64,000 nucleotides of DNA from Mameliella sp. CS4 (GCF_019392335.1 NZ_JAHXRQ010000001.1:496001-560000); one strand, 5' to 3'. Positions 26,841 to 36,542 are shown, counted from the first letter of the stretch. Notes: generated by a model not told the origin, from the letters alone. Program-made: numbers and translations.

Positions 26841-28004
26841 TCACCCCTCGTCTAGCCAGTTCCGCAGGGCCGGACCATCGGGCGCGAAATCCTGCGCAAT
26901 CCAGTGATCTTCGGCGCGCCGCAACGCCTCGCCCAGCGCGGCGCCTTGATACTCTGGCATCAAGTGCTTGGCCTTCAAGGGGAATTTCGCCTGCGCCCCA
27001 CGCGACAGATGTTCCGGCAGATCCGGCGGAACCGGCATCCCCAGGCTGGCGGCGCGCAGGACCATCACGGTCCGGGCCGACTGGCTTCCGTGGCGGTAGG
27101 CCAATTCCGCTGGCCCCTCCGTCCCGGACATGTGCGTGTGGTAAAGGTCCAGTTCGCGCTGCTGGGACTTTGACAGGCGCAAGGCAGCCCCGTCGAAATA
27201 GCCCATGACCGCCATGCGGGCCATCGGATCTGGCGCCATGCCCTGATCCGCCTCGTGCACCAGGTAGGGGCCCAGCGCCGTGATGCCCGCCCCGGGCAGG
27301 ACATGGGCCAGCACGCCCAGCCGCTCCATCACCGAAACGGACACCAGCGGGTCGGGCGCCTTCAACAGCTTGACCAGTTCCGCGCCGACCCGCTCACGCG
27401 ACAGCACATCCAGCCCGTCGATATTGGCGGCAATGGCGGCCAGCGCCTCGGGGTCCATCCCTGCCTCGGGATCGCCGTACCAAGCGGAAAACCGGAAGAA
27501 CCGCAGGATGCGCAAATAGTCCTCGCGGATGCGGGTGTCCGCGTCGAGGATAAAACGGAAGTGCCGCGCCTCAAGGTCCGGCAGCCCGTCCAGCGGATCG
27601 ACCAGCGTGCCGCGCCGGTCGGCATACAGCGCGTTCATGGTGAAATCGCGCCGCACCGCGTCCTCGTGGACATCATCGGCAAAGCGCACCACGGCCCGTC
27701 GGCCATCGGTTTCCACATCGGCACGAAAGGTCGTGACCTCGAATCCCTCGCCGTCGGCGACCACCGTCACCGTGCCGTGGTCGATCCCCGTGGGCACAAC
27801 CTTCAATCCGGCGGCTTTTGCGAGGTCCATCACCCGTTCCGGACGCGCGTCCGTGGAAATGTCCACGTCGCTCACCGGCACATCCAGCAACGCGTTGCGC
27901 ACGCAGCCGCCCACCGCGTAGGCAAGGTGGCCCCCATCTTCGAGCAGCGCCATGACCGTCTGTGTCGCGGGCGATTCGAGCCACTCTCCGGTGACGCGGG
28001 TCAT
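26841..28004 (-). CDS. cca: CCA tRNA nucleotidyltransferase-family protein (387 aa)
   Basis: Class II nucleotidyltransferase/poly(A) polymerase family; in Alphaproteobacteria this member adds or repairs the 3' CCA of tRNAs. The GGCVRN motif and VSDVDIST (catalytic D-x-D) stand near residues 30-45, followed by VTTFRAD and RRDFTMNALYAD with the nucleotide-specificity region (EDYLRILRFFRF). The start ATG overlaps the nudix gene stop by 4 nt. It is the third gene of the hslO-nudix-cca operon. Poly(A) polymerase activity instead of CCA addition cannot be excluded from sequence. Confidence 0.9.
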   Translation of the reverse strand: MTRVTGEWLESPATQTVMALLEDGGHLAYAVGGCVRNALLDVPVSDVDISTDARPERVMDLAKAAGLKVVPTGIDHGTVTVVADGEGFEVTTFRADVETDGRRAVVRFADDVHEDAVRRDFTMNALYADRRGTLVDPLDGLPDLEARHFRFILDADTRIREDYLRILRFFRFSAWYGDPEAGMDPEALAAIAANIDGLDVLSRERVGAELVKLLKAPDPLVSVSVMERLGVLAHVLPGAGITALGPYLVHEADQGMAPDPMARMAVMGYFDGAALRLSKSQQRELDLYHTHMSGTEGPAELAYRHGSQSARTVMVLRAASLGMPVPPDLPEHLSRGAQAKFPLKAKHLMPEYQGAALGEALRRAEDHWIAQDFAPDGPALRNWLDEG

Positions 28005-28603
28005 GGCTGAACCCGCTCGGCCAGTGCGCGCAGCATCCGCGCCGTGGCACCCCAGATGTAATAGGGCCCGAAAGGCACCGTGTAGTACATCCGCCGCTGC
28101 CCGCGCCAGCGCCGCCATTGCACAGAAAATCGTTCCGGGTCAGTGACATGGCTAAACGGCACGGCAAAGACCTCGTCGACCTCGCCGGGTTCCGGCACCG
28201 GGTTGAAATCGCCATGTACCAGCCCGATCACAGGCGTCACCACAAAACCTGTCACCGTCTCATGCGGCGGCAGCGTGCCAAGAACCTCGACCTGGCCGGG
28301 GTTAAGGGCCACCTCTTCGTGTGCCTCGCGCAGGGCGGCGGCCACCTCGTCCGCGTCGCCGGGATCGACCTTGCCGCCCGGAAAGGCGATCTGGCCGGGG
28401 TGATGTTTCAACCGGCTGGAGCGTTTCGTCAGGATCAGGTCCAGCCCATCCGCACCGGGGCGAAAGGCCGCCAACACACCCGCCGGGCGCAACTTGCGTC
28501 CCTCGGGCAGCACAACCTTGGGATTCAGGTCGAAATCCGATGAGGGCGCCCCGGGCGCATCCGGCGCCCGGCGCAACCGCGCTTCCTGGTCAGATCGTGT
28601 CAT
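28001..28603 (-). CDS. NUDIX hydrolase, CoA pyrophosphatase type (200 aa)
   Basis: Nudix-fold pyrophosphatase. The nudix box GGKVDPGDADEVAAALREAHEEV is preceded by LTKRSSRLKHHPGQIAFP, the extended signature of the CoA-pyrophosphatase (NudL/YeaB, UPF0035) branch, which cleaves CoA into phosphopantetheine and ADP derivatives. It overlaps both neighbours by 4 nt (hslO upstream, cca downstream), so the three are one tightly coupled operon. Confidence 0.9.
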   Translation of the reverse strand: MTRSDQEARLRRAPDAPGAPSSDFDLNPKVVLPEGRKLRPAGVLAAFRPGADGLDLILTKRSSRLKHHPGQIAFPGGKVDPGDADEVAAALREAHEEVALNPGQVEVLGTLPPHETVTGFVVTPVIGLVHGDFNPVPEPGEVDEVFAVPFSHVTDPERFSVQWRRWRGQRRMYYTVPFGPYYIWGATARMLRALAERVQP

Positions 28604-29598
28604 TGGGCCGTGTCATCGGGATCATTCGCCTCGAACCCGACACTGGCCGGGTCCAGCGTGTAATGCGCGCCGCAGAACTGGCAATCCGCTGTCACCAGCC
28701 CCTCGTCCGTGGTCATCTTCTCGATGTCCTTGGCCGAGTAGATCGACAGGCTCTGCCGCACGCGGTCCTCGGAGCAGGTACACCCGAACCGCACCGGCTG
28801 AGCGTCGTAAACCCGCGGCTGTTCCTCGTGGAACAGGCGAAACAGCAAATCTGTCGGCGACAGGGTCGGGCCGATCAGCTCCATTTCCTCCAGCGTATGC
28901 AGGTGGCTGTTCACGCGGGTCCAGTTTTCCTGGTTGTCGCCACTCAGTAGGTCCTCGGCCTGCAACAGGCCCTTTTCGCCGGACCCGCCCTCATCACTGG
29001 CAAAGGGCGAGGCCTTGGGCATGTGCTGCAGCATGATGCCGCCCGCGCGCCAGTGTTCGGCGACGCCCGGTTCGGTCGACCGGCCATAGGACAGGGCAAA
29101 GGTGGTGGGCAGCTGTTCGGACTGGGCGAAATAGGCCGCCGCGCAATCCGACAGGCTGCTGCCCGCGATCGGGGTGATGCCCTGGTAAGGCTGCATGCCC
29201 TTGCCCTGGTCGATCAGGATCGCGAAATAACCCGATCCAAGCTGCTGGAACGGCGGCGCATCTGTGATCCGGTCGCGGTCGAAACTGGCGTAGGCGCGGA
29301 TGCGCGCGGGCTGGCCCTCTTTCTCGGGGCCGAAATAGTCGGTGGCGATCATCCGCACCGGGCCATTCGTCTGCACCTGCAGCGAAAGTTTCCAGCGCAG
29401 CTTGATGGTCTGGCCGATCAGCGCCGTCAGCAGCGCCATCTCGGCCACCAGCGCCTCGACCGGGGCGGGGTAATCGTGCTGTTTCAGAACGCCGGACAGC
29501 ACGCCGTCAAGCCGGGCGACCCGGCCGCGCATGTCCGAACGGTCAAGCTGAAAGGGCAGGACGGTGTCGTCCCAGGCGAGTATGTTGCCGATGCTCAT
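28600..29598 (-). CDS. hslO: Hsp33 redox-regulated chaperone (332 aa)
   Basis: Oxidation-activated holdase chaperone in the cytoplasm. The C-terminal redox switch has the four zinc-binding cysteines as FGCTCS and CQFCGAHY. The N-terminal substrate-binding domain has the family features IGQTIKLRWKLSLQVQ and YQGITPI. The start was chosen at the ATG with AAGGA upstream; the frame is open further but an extension would be non-conserved. It is the promoter-proximal gene of hslO-nudix-cca and divergent from another nudix gene. Confidence 0.93.
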   Translation of the reverse strand: MSIGNILAWDDTVLPFQLDRSDMRGRVARLDGVLSGVLKQHDYPAPVEALVAEMALLTALIGQTIKLRWKLSLQVQTNGPVRMIATDYFGPEKEGQPARIRAYASFDRDRITDAPPFQQLGSGYFAILIDQGKGMQPYQGITPIAGSSLSDCAAAYFAQSEQLPTTFALSYGRSTEPGVAEHWRAGGIMLQHMPKASPFASDEGGSGEKGLLQAEDLLSGDNQENWTRVNSHLHTLEEMELIGPTLSPTDLLFRLFHEEQPRVYDAQPVRFGCTCSEDRVRQSLSIYSAKDIEKMTTDEGLVTADCQFCGAHYTLDPASVGFEANDPDDTAQ

Positions 29599-29676
29599 GG
29601 GGTTTCCTTGTGTGCCTTTGGCTGGCATATCGCGACCATATAAGAGGAATGAACCCGGACGCAAAGGGGGCCAGGG

Positions 29677-30114
29677 ATGACACCCAGGATCGGCACGCCG
29701 CCGGAACCCGGGCGGCGCTACACGCTGCGGCCCGGCGTCTATGCCATTCTGCCCCGCGCCGGGCGGCTTTTGCTGACGCTCCAGGCCGACCCGGGACCAG
29801 AGGTGCAACTGCCCGGTGGCGGCATCGACCCGGGCGAACAGCCGTTATTCGCCCTGCACCGCGAGGTTTTCGAGGAAACCGGCTGGCGAATCGCCCGGCC
29901 CCGCAGGCTGGGCGCGTTTCGGCGGTTCACCTTCATGCCGGAATACGATCTCTGGGCGGAAAAGCTGTGTGTGATCTACACGGCGCAGCCCGTGCGCCCG
30001 CATGGCCCCCCGACAGAGGCCGGCCATACCGCGATCTGGCGCAGCCCGGAGCAGGCCGTTGGCGAACTTGGCAACCGGGGCGACAGCAGCTTTGTCCGGC
30101 GGTTCTGCCTGTAG
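29677..30114 (+). CDS. NUDIX hydrolase (145 aa)
   Basis: Stand-alone nudix domain with the box GGGIDPGEQPLFALHREVFEETGW, so a nucleoside-diphosphate-linked substrate is expected, but nothing visible identifies it. The sequence upstream (RRYTLRPGVYAILPRAGRLLLTLQ) is a standard nudix first strand. The gene is divergent from hslO, is single, and converges on the receiver-phosphatase gene with only 5 bp between the stops. Confidence 0.85.
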   Translation: MTPRIGTPPEPGRRYTLRPGVYAILPRAGRLLLTLQADPGPEVQLPGGGIDPGEQPLFALHREVFEETGWRIARPRRLGAFRRFTFMPEYDLWAEKLCVIYTAQPVRPHGPPTEAGHTAIWRSPEQAVGELGNRGDSSFVRRFCL

Positions 30115-30119
30115 CGGCG

Positions 30120-31400
30120 TCAGGCCCGGGCATCCTTGAGCACGTCGAATTCCAGCAGCGCCGCAGAGACGTCATCACCCAGTTTGGCCGCGCTTTCCAT
30201 CTGTTGGGTCAGGCGCCAGAACATATCCTCCAGCAGGTCCGGCCCGCTGCCGAAGCGCGCACTTTCGCGAAAGATCTCGACCAGGCCATCATCGCCCAGC
30301 ATCTCGCCGTTCTTCATCACCGCCTCGGTGAATCCGTCGGAATAAAGCAGCAGGCGGTCCCCGGACTGCAGCTGAAAATCATGCTGATCATAGCTGACCT
30401 CGTCGACCAGCCCGATGGGCAGCCCGCCATCGCCGATGAAGTCATGGCTGCCGTCTGCCCGCAGCAACAGAGGCGGCGAATGTCCGGCCTGCACCATGCG
30501 CATCCGCCCCGAGGCAAGGTCGGCGGCGACATAGGCCATCGTCAGGTATTCCTCGACCCCGGGATCGGCCGCCAGCCTCTGATTCAGCAGCTGCGCCGTC
30601 TCTGCCGGTTCGCGCATGGCGTAAAACTGGTCGAACCGCCGTTCCAGGGCGACATTCTGTTCCGGGAAGGTCGACGACAGATATCCCGCAACCCGCGCCG
30701 TCACCATCGCCGAGGTGATACCGTGGCCCGAAACGTCGATACTATACAGCCCCAACCGCCCGAAGCCGGGCTTGAACACACCCACAAGATCGCCACCGAC
30801 ATGGCCGCAGGGCCTGAGCAGCAGGCTGACGCGTGAGGTCAGCACCTCGCAGATGCGTTCGGGGACAAGCGATTGCTGGATCGTCCGCGCCTGGCGCAGG
30901 TCATTGTCGATCGCCGTGTGAATCTCGCGCAGCTCCTCCAATGCGTCCGAAACCTGCCGGTTCTTTTCCGACAGTTGCCGTTCCATCGACACGATGCGTT
31001 CGCCGGCGGTGATGCGGGCGCGCAGTTCATGTGCATTGACCGGCTTGGTCAGGAAATCATCGGCGCCCGCGTCCAGCCCCTTGGCAATATCGTCCTTCTC
31101 GCTCTTGGAGGTGAGCAAAATGAAATAGCCATAGCCGTTCTGCGACAACTTCCTGAAATGGCGACAGAATTCCAGACCGGTCATGCCCGGCATCATCCAG
31201 TCCGACAGGATCAGGTCAGGTGGCGTGCGGCGTATGATTTCCAGCGCCTGGTGCCCGGAATCGGCGGTCATCACCTCGTACCCCCAGCGGCGGACCATCG
31301 TTTCGACCATCTTCAACTGTGCACGGCTATCATCGACCACCAGCACGCGCTGAATAGCGCCTGTCAGCCCGGACGGGATACTGGTGCTTTGGGTCTGCAA
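30120..31400 (-). CDS. Receiver domain fused to PP2C/SpoIIE-type phosphatase (426 aa)
   Basis: Response regulator with a serine/threonine phosphatase output, resembling RsbU/RssB-like partner-switching regulators. Residues about 18-135 are a receiver (VLVVDDSR acidic pocket, phospho-acceptor Asp in LILSDWMMPGMTG, TSK and KPV motifs). A coiled coil follows (EKNRQVSDALEELREI). The rest is a PP2C-like domain with YSIDVSGHG and DGFTEAV metal-binding motifs. The start seems to be TTG, as no ATG precedes the receiver; AGGGG stands 6 nt upstream. A divergent Hpt protein lies 208 bp away, a likely phosphorelay partner. Confidence 0.9.
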   Translation of the reverse strand: MQTQSTSIPSGLTGAIQRVLVVDDSRAQLKMVETMVRRWGYEVMTADSGHQALEIIRRTPPDLILSDWMMPGMTGLEFCRHFRKLSQNGYGYFILLTSKSEKDDIAKGLDAGADDFLTKPVNAHELRARITAGERIVSMERQLSEKNRQVSDALEELREIHTAIDNDLRQARTIQQSLVPERICEVLTSRVSLLLRPCGHVGGDLVGVFKPGFGRLGLYSIDVSGHGITSAMVTARVAGYLSSTFPEQNVALERRFDQFYAMREPAETAQLLNQRLAADPGVEEYLTMAYVAADLASGRMRMVQAGHSPPLLLRADGSHDFIGDGGLPIGLVDEVSYDQHDFQLQSGDRLLLYSDGFTEAVMKNGEMLGDDGLVEIFRESARFGSGPDLLEDMFWRLTQQMESAAKLGDDVSAALLEFDVLKDARA

Positions 31401-31608
31401 TTCATGCCCCTGTTGGCGTTTCCAATGCCGCGGTTTCTAAGGTCAGCTCCTTAACGGCGCCTGAACGGTAAAATGCCCTGCATTCCCCTGTCGCCCGGGC
31501 ACGAATGGAAAGGCTGCCTTTACCTGCGGTGGTTAGACAAGCCGCACGGGGCGGCCGTGGCCGCCTTGGTCTTTTTCTCACGCGGTGCCTGACGCAGGAG
31601 GTTTCGAG

Positions 31609-31944
31609 ATGATTGATTGGTCACGTGTCGACGAACTGGTCGATGAAATCGGCGCCGAGGATTTCGCCGAGGTCGTCGATCTGTTCCTGGACGAGGTCGA
31701 AATCGCCATCGTCGCGCTGGAAAAATGCGAAGGCAATCCAGTGGTGACGGAGGAACAGATGCATTTCCTCAAGGGCGCCTCTCTGAACCTGGGATTCGCG
31801 GACCTGGCCGCACTCTGCCTGAAGGGAGAGAAATCCGCTGCCGCGGGCGCGCCGGACGCGGTCAGCCCCAAAGAGGTTCGCAACGCGTTCGAGGTCTCGC
31901 GCCGCAAGTTCGAACAGGATCTTCCCGGTCGGCTGGCCGCCTGA
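31609..31944 (+). CDS. Hpt-domain phosphotransfer protein (111 aa)
   Basis: Small single-domain histidine phosphotransferase. The phospho-accepting motif is HFLKGASLNLGF near residue 50, the canonical H-x-L-K-G pattern. The rest is helical and acidic at the N-terminus (VDELVDEIGAEDFAEVVDLFLDEVE). The ATG with AGGAGG 7 nt upstream was chosen; an upstream in-frame ATG adds eight unconserved residues. It is divergent from the receiver-phosphatase gene, so it probably passes phosphate to or from that receiver; the histidine kinase is not in the window. Confidence 0.9.
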   Translation: MIDWSRVDELVDEIGAEDFAEVVDLFLDEVEIAIVALEKCEGNPVVTEEQMHFLKGASLNLGFADLAALCLKGEKSAAAGAPDAVSPKEVRNAFEVSRRKFEQDLPGRLAA

Positions 31945-31952
31945 CCGTGCAT

Positions 31953-32762
31953 TCAGATCCGACGGTGCAGCTCTGACAGGTCACGCGGCGCACCATCGGC
32001 AAAGGCCTCGCGCCGCAACCGGCGCATGCCTGCGATCCAACGGTCCATGTCCGCCACACGGCGCCGGGCAAATTCCGCGGCCTCGGGATGGGGCAGGATC
32101 AGGAAACGCTCCTCTGTCAGCCCTTGCAGCACGCAATCGGCCACCGCCTCGGGGGTCAGGACACCCTCGGGCCACTCCGCGCCGTCTGCTTCGTATCCCA
32201 AAAGGGGCGTGGCCACGTACAACGGGCAAACGACAGAGACGCGAATACCCTCGTCGCCATGTTCGATCGCCAGCGATTGCGCCAGGCTGACGGCGGCGTG
32301 CTTGCTGGCCGAATAGGGCGCGTCGCCGATCTGTGACAGCAGCCCCGCCGCAGAGGCGACATTGACCAGCCAGCCCTCACCCCGTTTGCGCATCTCCGGC
32401 AAGACCAGCCGCGCGGCCCGCAGATGCGCCATGACATGCAGATCCCAGCTGTCCTGCCACTGGTCATCCGGGGCGCTGCAGGGTCCCTCCATCGCGCCCC
32501 GTGCAAACCCCGCGTTCGAGATCAGCATGTCGATCCCGCCCAGCGCCTCTTGCGCGCGGGACACCAGCCTGGCGATCTGCCCGGGGTCGCGCAGGTCCGC
32601 GGCAAAGGCCCCTGCCCCCAGGTCCCGCGCGACCGGATCCAGACCCGGCCCCGCCCGGTCCGTCAGGAACAACCGCGCGCCCTTTGCCGAAAGCGCACGC
32701 GCCAGCGCAAGGCCGATCCCCTGCGCCGCACCGGTCACCAGAACGCGCCGCCCGGCAAACAT
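31953..32762 (-). CDS. Short-chain dehydrogenase/reductase (269 aa)
   Basis: NAD(P)-dependent SDR oxidoreductase with Rossmann motif TGAAQGIG at the N-terminus, SNAG, and the catalytic Ser-Tyr-Lys set (NVASAAG and YSASK). The substrate is unknown. Its start overlaps the ilvA stop by one base (TGATG), so it is translated with threonine dehydratase, and it converges on the Hpt gene with an 8 bp gap. The C-terminal part is relatively long for a classical SDR but shows no extra domain. Confidence 0.88.
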   Translation of the reverse strand: MFAGRRVLVTGAAQGIGLALARALSAKGARLFLTDRAGPGLDPVARDLGAGAFAADLRDPGQIARLVSRAQEALGGIDMLISNAGFARGAMEGPCSAPDDQWQDSWDLHVMAHLRAARLVLPEMRKRGEGWLVNVASAAGLLSQIGDAPYSASKHAAVSLAQSLAIEHGDEGIRVSVVCPLYVATPLLGYEADGAEWPEGVLTPEAVADCVLQGLTEERFLILPHPEAAEFARRRVADMDRWIAGMRRLRREAFADGAPRDLSELHRRI

Positions 32763-33988
32763 CAGATCACGAACTGGGCGAGGATCTCGTCCTCGGTGAT
32801 GTCCTGGTAGGTGAACCCATGCGCGTCCAGCTGGTCGAACAGTTTCCGGAAATTCCCGGGCACCGAGGTTTCGATCCCGATCAGGACAGAGCCGAAGTTG
32901 CGCGCCGATTTCTTGAGGTATTCAAAGCGCGCGATGTCATCCTCCGGGCCAAGCAGGCCCAGGAAATCCTTGAGCGCGCCGGGACGCTGCGGCAGGCGCA
33001 GGATGAAATATTTCTTCACTCCGGAATAGCGCTGACCGCGTTCCTTGACCTCTGGCAGGCGTTCGAAATCGAAATTCCCGCCCGAGGTGATGCAGACCAC
33101 GGTCCGCCCGGCGATCCCCTGCCCCAGGTCCTGCAGCGCATCGACCGACAAGGCCCCCGCCGGTTCCAGAACGATCCCTTCGACATTCAGCATTTCAAGG
33201 ATGGTCAGGCACAGCCGATCCTCGTTGATGGTCAGCGAATTGGCCAGGCCCACACCCTTGAGCCGCTCGAAGGTCCGCTCGCCGATCCGGGCAACGGCAG
33301 CGCCATCGGCAAAGGTGTTGACCTCCGGCAGGGCCACGGGCCGCCCGGCCTGCAGCGCCGCCCGCAGACAGGCACCGCCCTGCGGTTCGACAAAGGTATA
33401 TTGCACCGAATTGCCGAAATAGCTGAGCACGCCCGAGGACAGACCGCCCCCGCCCACCGGGATCACAAGGTGATCGGGGGCGCGGCCAAGCTGCTGTTCA
33501 ATCTCGACCGCAACGCTGGCCTGCCCCTCGATCACGTCGTCATCGTCGAAGGGCGACAGGAAATGCCCGCCCTCCTGCGCGCAAAACGCCTGCGCCGCTT
33601 TCAGGCAATCGTCGAAATAATCCCCGATCAGGCGGATCTCGATCGCATCGCCGCCGAACATCCGGGTTTTCTGGATCTTCTGCTGCGGGGTCGTCACGGG
33701 CATGAAGATCACGCCCTGCACCCCGAAATGCCGGCACATGTAGGCCACGCCCTGCGCGTGATTGCCGGCAGAGGCACAGACGAAAAGGATCTCTCCCTCG
33801 GCCTTGCGCATGGCGTTGAAGGCCCCGCGCAGCTTGTAGCTGCGCACCGGGCTGAGGTCCTCGCGTTTCAGCAGCACCTCGGCGCCGAAGCGTTCGGAAA
33901 GATGGGCGTTGCGCAACAGCGGCGTCGGAGGAAACACCTCGCGCATGGCGGCCTCGGCGGCGCGGGCTTTTTCGGCGAAATCAGTCAT
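32762..33988 (-). CDS. ilvA: Threonine ammonia-lyase, biosynthetic type (408 aa)
   Basis: PLP-dependent enzyme converting threonine to 2-oxobutanoate, the first step of isoleucine synthesis. The PLP lysine is in RSYKLRGAFN, the SAGNHAQG phosphate-adjacent loop follows, and PVGGGGLSSG is the phosphate-binding glycine loop. Residues after about 325 form a single ACT-like regulatory domain (LRLPQRPGALKDFL), shorter than in E. coli IlvA. The gene is followed by a coupled SDR gene and preceded 36 bp upstream by a membrane-protein gene. Confidence 0.93.
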   Translation of the reverse strand: MTDFAEKARAAEAAMREVFPPTPLLRNAHLSERFGAEVLLKREDLSPVRSYKLRGAFNAMRKAEGEILFVCASAGNHAQGVAYMCRHFGVQGVIFMPVTTPQQKIQKTRMFGGDAIEIRLIGDYFDDCLKAAQAFCAQEGGHFLSPFDDDDVIEGQASVAVEIEQQLGRAPDHLVIPVGGGGLSSGVLSYFGNSVQYTFVEPQGGACLRAALQAGRPVALPEVNTFADGAAVARIGERTFERLKGVGLANSLTINEDRLCLTILEMLNVEGIVLEPAGALSVDALQDLGQGIAGRTVVCITSGGNFDFERLPEVKERGQRYSGVKKYFILRLPQRPGALKDFLGLLGPEDDIARFEYLKKSARNFGSVLIGIETSVPGNFRKLFDQLDAHGFTYQDITEDEILAQFVI

Positions 33989-34024
33989 CCGTCACAGTTG
34001 GCCCATGCCAGGGTGCTGCGCAAG

Positions 34025-34765
34025 TCAGTCGATGTCGCGGCCCTCGACACAGACACCGTAGAGCGTGGTCAGAATCGAGATCCCGATCATCGTCGCGAAC
34101 CAGCCGACCACGACGCTGTAGACCAGGTTGATCAGCGAATGCGGATCGGGGTTCAGCATCGCGGGCAATTGCACCGCCACCACCATGCCGGTCGCGATCA
34201 GCGTCAGCACAAATACCGCTTCCTTGTCCTTGCTTGTGGCGGCCCAGGCCTCGCGCAGGGTCATCTTGCGGTCGATGGCCCCGGCGGGCAGCATCACCCC
34301 GAAGCGGAAGAACAGGTAAACCCCCAGCGCCACAACCATCAGCATCAGCGGCAGGCCCAGCGCGGGCGCCATTGCCATGACCGCCGTCACCGGGATCAGC
34401 GCGGCGATCAGTGCCACCACCACCAGCAGGGCGATCATCACCGACCGGCCCAGATAGGCCAGCACCAGCCCGCCGTGCCAGGGCGGCACCGCGCCTTCGG
34501 GTTCCTCTCCGGTCAGGACAAAACGGTGCCACGCCACGGCGATCCACAGGCTGGCGACAATCGCCAGGATCGAGGTCATCAGGACCATCAGCGCCATCCC
34601 CGGGCTGATCACCATCGCGGTCGCCCCCTGGGCCGGGGTCGCCAGCAGCACAAGCACCTGGTTCAGCGCCTGTACGGCGTACAGGACCGCCGACAGGCGA
34701 AAGGCCGCTTCGAGGTTGTTGAGCACCATGCGGAACGAATGTCTGAAAATCTGCCAGCCGCGCAT
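34025..34765 (-). CDS. Hypothetical multi-span membrane protein (246 aa)
   Basis: Function not recognised. About six hydrophobic segments are visible, including LSAVLYAVQALNQVLVLLA, a block with LVVVALIAALIPVTAVMAM and LMLMVVALGVYLFFRF, and LINLVYSVVVGWFATMIG at the end. There is no signal peptide; the start ATG is preceded by AAGGTG. A short conserved-looking stretch, KMTLREAWAATSKDK, lies between spans. It is 36 bp upstream of ilvA on the same strand and divergent from argG, giving no clear hint of its role. Confidence 0.7.
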   Translation of the reverse strand: MRGWQIFRHSFRMVLNNLEAAFRLSAVLYAVQALNQVLVLLATPAQGATAMVISPGMALMVLMTSILAIVASLWIAVAWHRFVLTGEEPEGAVPPWHGGLVLAYLGRSVMIALLVVVALIAALIPVTAVMAMAPALGLPLMLMVVALGVYLFFRFGVMLPAGAIDRKMTLREAWAATSKDKEAVFVLTLIATGMVVAVQLPAMLNPDPHSLINLVYSVVVGWFATMIGISILTTLYGVCVEGRDID

Positions 34766-34892
34766 GGCGCACCTTTCGTATCAATCTGCCTCAGGGCCTA
34801 GCACGCCGGCGGGCAAGGTCAACGCCCCTTCCTTGCAGGCCCCCGGAAAACAGGCTAATCCGCCCGCCAAACCGCCCCAGAGGACATGATCC

Positions 34893-36116
34893 ATGACAGC
34901 GCCCAAAAAAGTTGTGCTCGCCTATTCCGGCGGCCTCGACACCTCGATCATCCTGAAATGGTTGCAGACGGAATACGGCTGCGAGGTGGTGACCTTCACC
35001 GCCGACCTCGGTCAGGGCGAAGAGCTGGAGCCGGCCCGCGAAAAGGCGCTGATGCTGGGGATCAAACCCGAGAACATCTACATCGAGGACGTGCGCGAGG
35101 AATTTGTGCGGGATTTCGTTTTCCCGATGTTCCGCGCCAATGCCGTCTACGAGGGGTTGTACCTGCTGGGCACCTCCATCGCCCGCCCGCTGATCTCCAA
35201 GCGGCTGGTCGAGATCGCCGAGGAAACCGGCGCCGACGCGGTGGCCCACGGCGCGACTGGCAAGGGCAATGACCAGGTGCGCTTTGAACTGAGCGCCGCC
35301 GCGCTGAACCCCGACATCAAGGTGATCGCCCCTTGGCGCGAGTGGGACCTGAATTCGCGTACCGCGCTGCTGGACTTTGCCGAAAAGAACCAGATCCCGA
35401 TCGCCAAGGACAAGCGCGGCGAAGCGCCCTTCTCTGTCGATGCGAACCTGCTGCACACCTCGTCGGAGGGCCGCGTGCTGGAAGATCCGGCAGAAGAAGC
35501 GCCCGAATACGTGCACCTGCGCACCGTGAACCCCGAGGACGCGCCCGACACGCCCGAGGTGATCGAGATCACCTTTGAAAAGGGCGACGCCGTGGCGATC
35601 AACGGCGAGGCGATGTCCCCCGCCACCATCCTGACCGCGCTGAACGACTATGGCCGCAAGCACGGCATCGGGCGGCTGGACTTCGTCGAAAACCGGTTTG
35701 TCGGCATGAAGTCTCGCGGCATCTACGAAACCCCCGGCGGCACCATCCTGCTAGAGGCGCATCGCGGCATCGAACAGATTACGCTGGACAGCGGCGCAGG
35801 TCACCTCAAGGACAGCCTGATGCCGCGCTACGCCGAGCTGATCTACAACGGCTTCTGGTATTCGCCGGAACGCGAGATGTTGCAGGCGGCCATCGACACG
35901 TCCCAAGAACTGGTCTCTGGCACCGTCAAGCTGAAGCTCTACAAGGGCTCGGTCCGCTGCATCGGTCGCTGGTCGGAACAGTCGCTCTACTCCGAGGCGC
36001 ATGTCACCTTCGAGGATGACGCCGGCGCCTACGACCAGAAGGACGCCGAGGGTTTCATCACCCTCAACGCCCTGCGCCTGCGCCTGCTGGCGGCGCGCAA
36101 ACGGCGTCTTGGCTGA
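34893..36116 (+). CDS. argG: Argininosuccinate synthase (407 aa)
   Basis: Condenses citrulline and aspartate with ATP cleavage in arginine synthesis. The N-terminal AYSGGLDTS is the N-type ATP pyrophosphatase loop; [28 protein letters not shown] and [13 protein letters not shown] are diagnostic blocks. Length is standard. GAGGA stands 8 nt before the ATG. The 3' end overlaps the start of a DUF1810 gene by 8 nt, so the two are cotranscribed. Confidence 0.97.
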   Translation: MTAPKKVVLAYSGGLDTSIILKWLQTEYGCEVVTFTADLGQGEELEPAREKALMLGIKPENIYIEDVREEFVRDFVFPMFRANAVYEGLYLLGTSIARPLISKRLVEIAEETGADAVAHGATGKGNDQVRFELSAAALNPDIKVIAPWREWDLNSRTALLDFAEKNQIPIAKDKRGEAPFSVDANLLHTSSEGRVLEDPAEEAPEYVHLRTVNPEDAPDTPEVIEITFEKGDAVAINGEAMSPATILTALNDYGRKHGIGRLDFVENRFVGMKSRGIYETPGGTILLEAHRGIEQITLDSGAGHLKDSLMPRYAELIYNGFWYSPEREMLQAAIDTSQELVSGTVKLKLYKGSVRCIGRWSEQSLYSEAHVTFEDDAGAYDQKDAEGFITLNALRLRLLAARKRRLG

Positions 36117-36534
36117 GCTTTCCGAATTCGTTGCGTCCCAGGCCCCGGTCTGGGACGACGTGCTGCGCGAGATGCGCGCGGGGCGGAAAACCTCTCACTG
36201 GATCTGGTGGGTCTTTCCGCAGCTGGCCATTCTGGGCCGCTCGCATCGCGCGCGGCATTTCGGGCTGTCCGGGCTGGACGGGGCCGCAGCCTATCTTGCC
36301 CACCCGTTGCTTGGCCCCCGGCTGGTCCAGGTCTCGCAACTTCTCCTGAGCCATGAAGACACCGATCCGGCGACCATTCTTGGCGCGGTCGACGCCCTCA
36401 AGGTGCGGTCCTGCATGACCCTGTTCGAGGCAGTCCCCGACGCGCCGGGGATCTTTGCCGAGGTGCTGGACCGGATGTATGACGCCACCCGCTGCCCGAT
36501 CACGCGCGAGGCAATCGCAGGCAAGGCATCCTGA
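36109..36534 (+). CDS. DUF1810 family protein (141 aa)
   Basis: Conserved protein family of unknown function (DUF1810, YeaC-like). [28 protein letters not shown] and [15 protein letters not shown] are the family blocks. The start is taken as TTG, giving [13 protein letters not shown], which agrees with the usual family N-terminus; no ATG lies in frame between the argG stop and the conserved region. It overlaps argG by 8 nt. A terminator follows immediately. The role beside argG is unknown. Confidence 0.85.
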   Translation: MAELSEFVASQAPVWDDVLREMRAGRKTSHWIWWVFPQLAILGRSHRARHFGLSGLDGAAAYLAHPLLGPRLVQVSQLLLSHEDTDPATILGAVDALKVRSCMTLFEAVPDAPGIFAEVLDRMYDATRCPITREAIAGKAS

Positions 36535-36542
36535 AACGCATG

